Source: Ashinkailepas kermadecensis
Lineage: Eukaryota > Arthropoda > Thecostraca > Neolepadidae
Length of the DNA stretch: 64,000 nucleotides
Reading direction: 5' to 3'
Assembly: GCA_034440615.1 (NCBI GenBank)
Contig: JAOTOM010002653.1
Span: 48,879-112,878 of the forward strand
Both the position numbers and the translations under genes were made by a program. Under the pieces are notes generated by a model. The model saw nothing but the letters and a program-made list of their open reading frames with translations. It did no database searches and was not told the DNA's origin. Positions 58,542 to 64,000 of this stretch are shown here, piece by piece (the first letter of the stretch is position 1; every line of letters begins with the position of its first letter).

Positions 58542-60744
58542 CAGCCCTTCTTTCCTCCTTTTCCTATTTTACCAGAAATTTTCGTTGTCCATATATATTT
58601 GTTCCGAAGCAAACTTGAGAACAGCTGGACCTTGCCATCCTTATCGCAAAACGATGTCAACGTAATCTTGAAATTCACGTCATGTCGCGACCGATATTGT
58701 GTTTCCATTCGCGATTATATCGTCCAATATCCAGCCTAATTCACGTTTTAAGTCATCCCACATTCAGCACATACTAATCCATCGCGATCAATGTATTCAA
58801 AAACTTAATTAATTCCTTATCCGGCTGTCTGAGATAAGATATGACACATGATATCGATCGAGTGGCTCAACGTGACTGAGTAATCCGCATCGTAGCACAT
58901 TTTGGCCACACAGCGCGACGCGACGGCTACCTGGGCTGGCTGATTGGTGAGGCCATCCCGGACGGTGCGCCAACGCACCAGTGACCGTGGTGCCGCCACT
59001 GACGCTGTGGCGACCGTCGGCCGTTCGCGCTGTTTGGACTGGCACCGATCAGAAGTGATCGGTGGGTGCGTGAGCTGTGAGCTGTGATGACACGTTATCA
59101 CGTTATCATCTTCCAGCGGCCGATTTTCAATGACACGCGTTTGAGAACAGCCGGAGCGTTATCCACGACTGTCGCAGCGTGCGCCACAAATGGCCCGCGG
59201 GGTGGTCTCATTCGGACAGCTGTGTGACATTAGTGGTGTCTGGACGTGTTTTTGAGTGCTGTGGGCGTAACGCGACATCGGTAAACCATTGCTGTACAAT
59301 GCGTTGCTTGTGAGCACATGGGAATTGTATGCGGTTCCTGAATTATCGTTCATCACGCGCGTGGCAATTACTGCACGTGCGAACAATTAGCTATGCGATG
59401 TGATTGTCTTTCAGTGCCGGGATATTATACAAAGGCGGTGAACGGTATGTTAGGACGGAACACCTTTCGGATAAAAGGATAGGTGCGAATCCGTTCTGCG
59501 CCTTGTATCATCTCGGGGGGACACGTGTCCCCCCCCTAATGCTGCATTGCACCCCTCCCTTAATGTTACTTTGCGCCCCTTTCTCACTGCCAGCTATGCC
59601 CCCCCCAACTGATTCTGTAAATGAGTGCATTCCACACCAAATCCACATCACCGCTTAGCATGATCTACATCTGGCAACACAACTTGGTGCCCCAATACCG
59701 TAATTAAATGTGTGTTAATGAAATGAATGCGCCAGGCCAATCGATTGTCGCTAAAGCAACACCGGCGTAGCCGACAGACTAGTGGGGTCATTTTTAAGCG
59801 CATTGGAAGGTACCCCACACTTTTTACACTGTCGAGCGCAAAGTCGAGGTATCTGGAGTCGATGCGATGTCGGACCTGCGATACACGGAGGCGACGGCTG
59901 ACGGAGAGGCGGTGACGATGGTCAGCTGGAAACTGACATGGACTCCGGAGGTCAGAGCCGATCGATCATCACAAACCCTAACTGTCGCTAATGCTGGTCA
60001 CCACCGGCGTCATTATCCATTGCGCCAACACCAGCGCTAATCTTTGAAGCCGCTCCCGGGGTCAGCTAATTACAATTTACCTCCCCTGGAATCAGTAACG
60101 CCCGGTGCCGACGTCCAGTGATAGAGTCGGAAGTCAGGCATGTCAGATCGTACGCGTATACGAGTGGCATAGTCGGAAGTCCGATACCGAATTTCTGTCA
60201 TCCAGATTCAGCGATGGACAGAAGGTATGGCGTTTATATCGGGTGATGGTCGGCAGTTCCATTGGCCCTTTTCATCATACCTGATGGCAAAGGTAAGTAC
60301 TGATGATGCTATTGAAATCTGGCGATTGTCCTATTCTAAAGCAGTGTAATCTGGAGTTCCAAAGGGTAATGTATTATTTCCGCACCTCTTCGCATTCTGC
60401 AAGGTATGGCAGTATGAATTCGCATAGTTCGCATATAATATTTCAATTCGCATTATATTACATTAACATCACATTAGGTCGTGGAGATATGACCTTAGGT
60501 CATGGAGATATGATCTGGAATATTCCGACAGCACTCGCATCAGGGCCGCTCCGAAGGCTAAAGTACGGACAACTCAAAGAAGAAATGGTTAGATCAGGAT
60601 TTACATGAATATTTTTGCACTCAGATATTGCTTCAATGCAAGTGTGGTGAACATCCTTGTTATGCGAACTGCTTTCGGAAAGCCCCCCCCACACACAAAA
60701 AAAAAACGTTAGTTAAAGCAAAATATCTCAATTATGCGGAACAT
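58542..60744. other. No gene seen (~2.2 kb)
   Basis: GC-rich from 58900 to 59070. GGGGGGACACGTGTCCCCCC at 59515-59534 is a perfect 20-base palindrome, followed by CCCTAATG and C-rich steps, probably a miniature-element end. GACC/GGTCATGGAGATATGA repeats once at 60477-60512. No gene recognised. Confidence 0.35.
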
Positions 60745-60890
60745 TTTCCACTGGATGACTTATTTCACCGGGGGACAGTTTCCACTATGGGACATTTTCC
60801 ACCAGGGAACATTTTCAACTGGGAGGCATTTTCCACCATAGGACATTTTTCACCGGGGACATTTTCCATGGAGGAACGTTTTCCATCGGA
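60745..60890. repeat. ~18-20-bp degenerate minisatellite, about 7-8 units
   Basis: Word GGGACATTTTCCACC recurs with changes: GGGACAGTTTCCACT, GGGACATTTTCCACC, GGAACATTTTCAACT, GAGGCATTTTCCACC, AGGACATTTTTCACC, GGGACATTTTCCATG, GGAACGTTTTCCATC. Confidence 0.85.
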
Positions 60891-63013
60891 AAAAAAACTT
60901 TGGGCTTTGAGTTGGCGTCTCATCAATTGCCTGTCACTGTGCACAATCTGCTAAGGAAATTGCTAACTTCAGCAGTTCATCGGACATTTCACGTCGTGTT
61001 CGAATAAATCAATATATTATCGATATTGTCGACATCGAACCACCAGGTCATGTTTGTTTCACGACAAATATCCGAAATCGACGTCTACCATCAGGTGATT
61101 GATTCCTCCCGACATCGACCTCTAATCTGACCAGTGATCTGATCTGCGATCTGACCTGGGACAGAAAGTAAACTCAAATGTTGTTGGACATTCTCAATGT
61201 TTCAGGGCGGACCTACGTCATATTGTTTACCTAATATCCGTAATTAACCTTGAACGAAAGTCAGCTGGCGATGAACTCGAGCTCCGGGTGGGAATTTTGT
61301 TGCGGTGCAACGGCTGAGGAGCAAAATGAACCGAAGTGCCCAAGGTAGTATGCTGTATTTGAACAGATGAGGAAGGACATGTCATTATCAGAAGAAGATA
61401 ACACATAAATTCAACTGTTTTAATTTTGTATATCAGAAACGAAGACGTTTGCCCCTTGGGTTAGGTTTGCGAAGTCAAAATCTTTAAGTTTTGACGGTAT
61501 TAAATGCTTGAAACAACCCTAAATACTTGCGTTAATTATTACAATAGCTCCTGGTAGCAGCTCAATTCACAACAAAGCGCACCCGCCATGCCACCCTATA
61601 GATCTTCTCGCACTTGTACAATTCGATAAGAAATAGTAAATAAAAATGCTGGCAATAGCAGTCAGAGGAGCAGTACAGGTGAGCCGACGCGCCGGCACAT
61701 ACTCGAGAGCAGGAGAGCAGGAGAGCAGACGCGCCGGGTAGTCCGAAACGGGTGTACGTGGGTGTAAGCTCAAAACGAGTGGTACCTGACTACCAGCCAG
61801 TTATCTAAGGTGGGGTCGCCCGAAGAAGCTGTCAGAAATAGCTTGACCTCGGTGAACTGTTAATCCTCGTCCGCACAGGGCTGGTACAGCCCGTGCGATT
61901 TCTTATCGACCACTGACAAACGGCTCGCTTTAGCGCGCCGTCACTTGGCTATCGGATTAGACATTCGTTGCTGATCTAATTATATAAATATTTTGAGGAT
62001 GCAGTGCCAGGTCAATGATATGTAGCATCGTGAGGAAGCACATGTCAAGCCGTCCTTCACCAAATCCCGAATTGTGAGAAACTAATCTCACTGATTATTG
62101 GTAAATGACCAATGTTGGATGCGATAAGGCGATACAACTCGTGCAACCTCCTGATATAAGTAATGGACCTTTTGAAGGTCGATCGATATAATGAATCCAA
62201 TTTGCCGCTAGATGAACTTTTTCCGCATATTGAATCGTATAGGTGAACTCATTCCGCATTCCGCATACGAAGTGAATAAGATAGACGCCAAAACTAACCT
62301 TAGCTTTCAATTTTTACTCGTAAGTATAAGAATGTAGTGTTTTCGAGCACCACGTCGATAGTTTCCAAAACGAGGCCAACATTTCGACCTGATCTGATTT
62401 GTTACCTTTTGGTCAGAATGTGACAAGTTGAACACCCTTACTATTCTAACGTACTGCGGAAAGCGGTGTTGAAGATTTCAAGCGGGTATTGGCTATAATT
62501 GTACACGGGTAGCGATAAAATGTGAAGATCCCTGCGTTTTATAGACAAATAGCATTGGGTACAGCAGGGTACAGGGTACAACATTGGATAAGCATTGGGT
62601 ATGAATGGCGACATCTCATCACGTGCAACACACGGTGTGTTTCTGTTCCACGTGGCAAGCATTCTCCTTTTAGGAACTCCAGGGGTCGCAATAGAAAATC
62701 ATCCTGCACTGCCCAAGGTGGCAAGATAACAGGCACGGGCGAACGCTAAGGATGCTCATACAATCATACAGCAACGATATTGTAATAGTTACAGGTGTGG
62801 ATACGCGGGATGGGGTGTGTGTTCACAAATATTTGGAATGTGGCAAGCTTCTTGATGACCATGGTAAGTAGCGGGAAATAGCACATGGAATAAAACGCAT
62901 GTAATAGAGTCTCATCCCACCATATTTCGAACTATTGATCAGCGTCGGGATACAATGCTCGAGTTAGGTCCTTGATGGCATCATTCCCTGGAGCAGCAAT
63001 CATATCTCAGTTC
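60891..63013. other. No gene seen (~2.1 kb)
   Basis: TTAATCCTCGTCCGCACAGG at 61861-61880 resembles a TTAA-type miniature-element terminus with no partner recognised. AGGAGAGCAGGAGAGCAG at 61709-61728 is a small repeat. No coding or RNA signal. Confidence 0.35.
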
Positions 63014-63298
63014 TGTGGTGGTGCACGCTTAGTCCTCACTGTCTGCTAGCGATGCACTGATGATCACGGTCTCTTTATTCACTGTCCAAGGTTCGGCTAT
63101 ACACGCTATTGTCTCGAGGCTTGCCCCGACGCGACTGGCCCTGTCGGGGCGGACAGTCGGGAGTGGGTCGCGCGTCCGTGGTGCCATAACCATAAACCAT
63201 GGCCCGCGCGCCGCACATGCGACACACGCACAAAACCTCCCCTTCAAGTTCATGGTCAGGTAACAGGTTCCAGACTATATGCCAGCGACTACTCCACA
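63014..63298 (-). mobile_element. 3' long terminal repeat of a Ty3/gypsy element
   Basis: On the minus strand the repeat starts TGTGGAGTAG (63298) and ends CACCACCACA (63014), giving the TG..CA ends and a 5-base terminal inverted repeat TGTGG/CCACA. AATAAA lies at 63079-63074 in the same orientation. It is preceded by a polypurine tract and the integrase end. The companion 5' LTR lies outside the window, so identity between LTRs cannot be compared. Confidence 0.75.
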
Positions 63299-63315
63299 TT
63301 TCCACCTCCCCTCCG
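63299..63315 (-). promoter_or_regulatory. Polypurine tract for plus-strand priming
   Basis: Minus strand TCGGAGGGGAGGTGGAA immediately before the TG of the LTR. This is where LTR elements prime second-strand synthesis, and it independently fixes the LTR edge. Confidence 0.75.
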
Positions 63316-63428
63316 AGTCGACGACGACGGCAGGCTGTTGGTGTCAACTCCTAACACCCTGCCGCCACAGCTCGGGCTACAGCACAATGCGTCACAACAT
63401 GTACATCGTACCGGCGAGTGCGTGAATG

Positions 63429-64000
63429 CTACCCGTAAGAGGGAAGGTTGGGGTCGATTTGGAGGCGAGCGGGGCGGTGAGAGCGTCTGCCGCTGCGACG
63501 GGGAACCGGACGGGTCGGTGGCTGTGGGGGCGGTGACCGTCGGTCGGTCAACTCGTCCGCAAAACGAACAGTGCGCGATGGGCGAGTCGGCGCGGCCTGA
63601 CTGGGCGGCGCGGACAGACACGGCGGTGTGCACACGGACACGAGCGGGCGGAATGGGCGCAGGAAGCGGCGGTTGCGCCAATATATGCGGCCACTGGGGA
63701 GCTTCACTAAGAAGTCACGCCGTCGGCCTACACCCTACGACAGTGCCTCGCCGGTCCCATAATCCGGTCGAGGGGTCCTGAAGGGACACGTGGGTCCCAA
63801 CGCGCAGGCTGGGCAGTGGCATAGCCGCTCGGTCATGGCGGTCACGGGCCGCCTGCCGAAGCGAGTCGGCGCGGGCGTCACAATCATCAGCGGCGCGCTG
63901 CCACTCAGGTGCGAAAGCACGGTGGTGAATGGGGACCGCTGAGCGCAGAGGACGGCCGTAGAGGATTTGAGCCGGTGACCGATGGTCCGCTCGCGGCGTG
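63429..64000 (-). mobile_element. Ty3/gypsy pol 3' end: integrase C-terminus and tail, one frameshift
   Basis: Minus strand from the window edge: TPRADHRSPAQILYGRPLRS, HRAFAPEWQRAADDC, then LRVGTHVSLQDPSTGLWDRR (GPY/F-type C-terminal module of gypsy integrase). The frame then slips by one near 63731-63738 and continues VGRRRDFLVKLPSGR and IYWRNRRFLRPFRP, followed by a Pro/Arg-rich tail to a stop at 63429-63431. The order SPAQxLxGRPLR, EW, VxxQDPxTGxWDxxG and GRxxWRNRRFLRP is standard for this clade. Only one break is seen in 190 codons, so it is much younger than the BEL/Pao remnant. Core integrase and RT would be beyond 64000. Confidence 0.88.

Overview
This is a repeat-dominated stretch of an invertebrate animal genome. 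It holds no operons, no bacterial coding pattern, and almost no host coding sequence. The evidence for an animal source is a spliced chloride-channel exon, LINE, Penelope, BEL/Pao, Ty3/gypsy, hAT and mariner-type remnants, tRNA-derived SINEs with target-site duplications, TTAA-flanked miniature elements, many minisatellites and long (TA)n, (GA)n and (CT)n runs. The chloride-channel exon reads closest to arthropod ClC-2/ClC-a from memory. The species cannot be named from the sequence.

Layout. 1-1.24 kb: end of a broken LINE (RT plus C-terminal domain). 1.7-6.6 kb: (TA)n, a ~197-bp tandem repeat, a suspicious A/C homopolymer tract, a 15-bp minisatellite and a tRNA-SINE. 8.4-14.5 kb: a ~1.5 kb inverted repeat, two TTAA-flanked piggyBac-type miniature elements and a second SINE with a perfect 16-bp target-site duplication. 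15.6-21 kb: 50-bp and 24-bp minisatellites. 23-26 kb: a degenerate ~30-bp array and a ~175-bp tandem repeat. 27.5-28.8 kb: a third SINE and a LINE RNase H/C-terminal fragment. 29.8-32.8 kb: a run of small tandem repeats with 60, 43, 30, 29, 27 and 32-bp units. 36-41.8 kb: a GC-rich degenerate array whose polarity flips, a 250-bp tandem duplication and a 1.86-kb array of a 14-bp unit. 42.5-44.8 kb: a Penelope-like element (RT plus GIY-YIG endonuclease) preceded by an inverted copy of its own 3' end. 45.9-47.3 kb: five units of a ~270-bp repeat. 49.8-50.1 kb: the single convincing host exon, ClC-2-like, minus strand. 51-58 kb: a SINE, a mariner-type transposase fragment, a GC-rich block, and a decayed BEL/Pao pol interrupted by a stretch that carries a hAT remnant. 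63.0-64.0 kb: 3' LTR, polypurine tract and integrase C-terminus of a Ty3/gypsy element running off the window.

How it fits together: the window is best read as very long introns or flanks of a ClC-2-type gene on the minus strand, filled by successive insertions and tandem expansions. I found no RNA gene other than SINE heads, no CRISPR, and no coherent multi-gene system. The best observations are structural: the inverted Penelope arrangement with paired hammerhead-like relics, a paralogous empty site that dates one miniature-element insertion, nested transposons, and tandem arrays with orientation switches.
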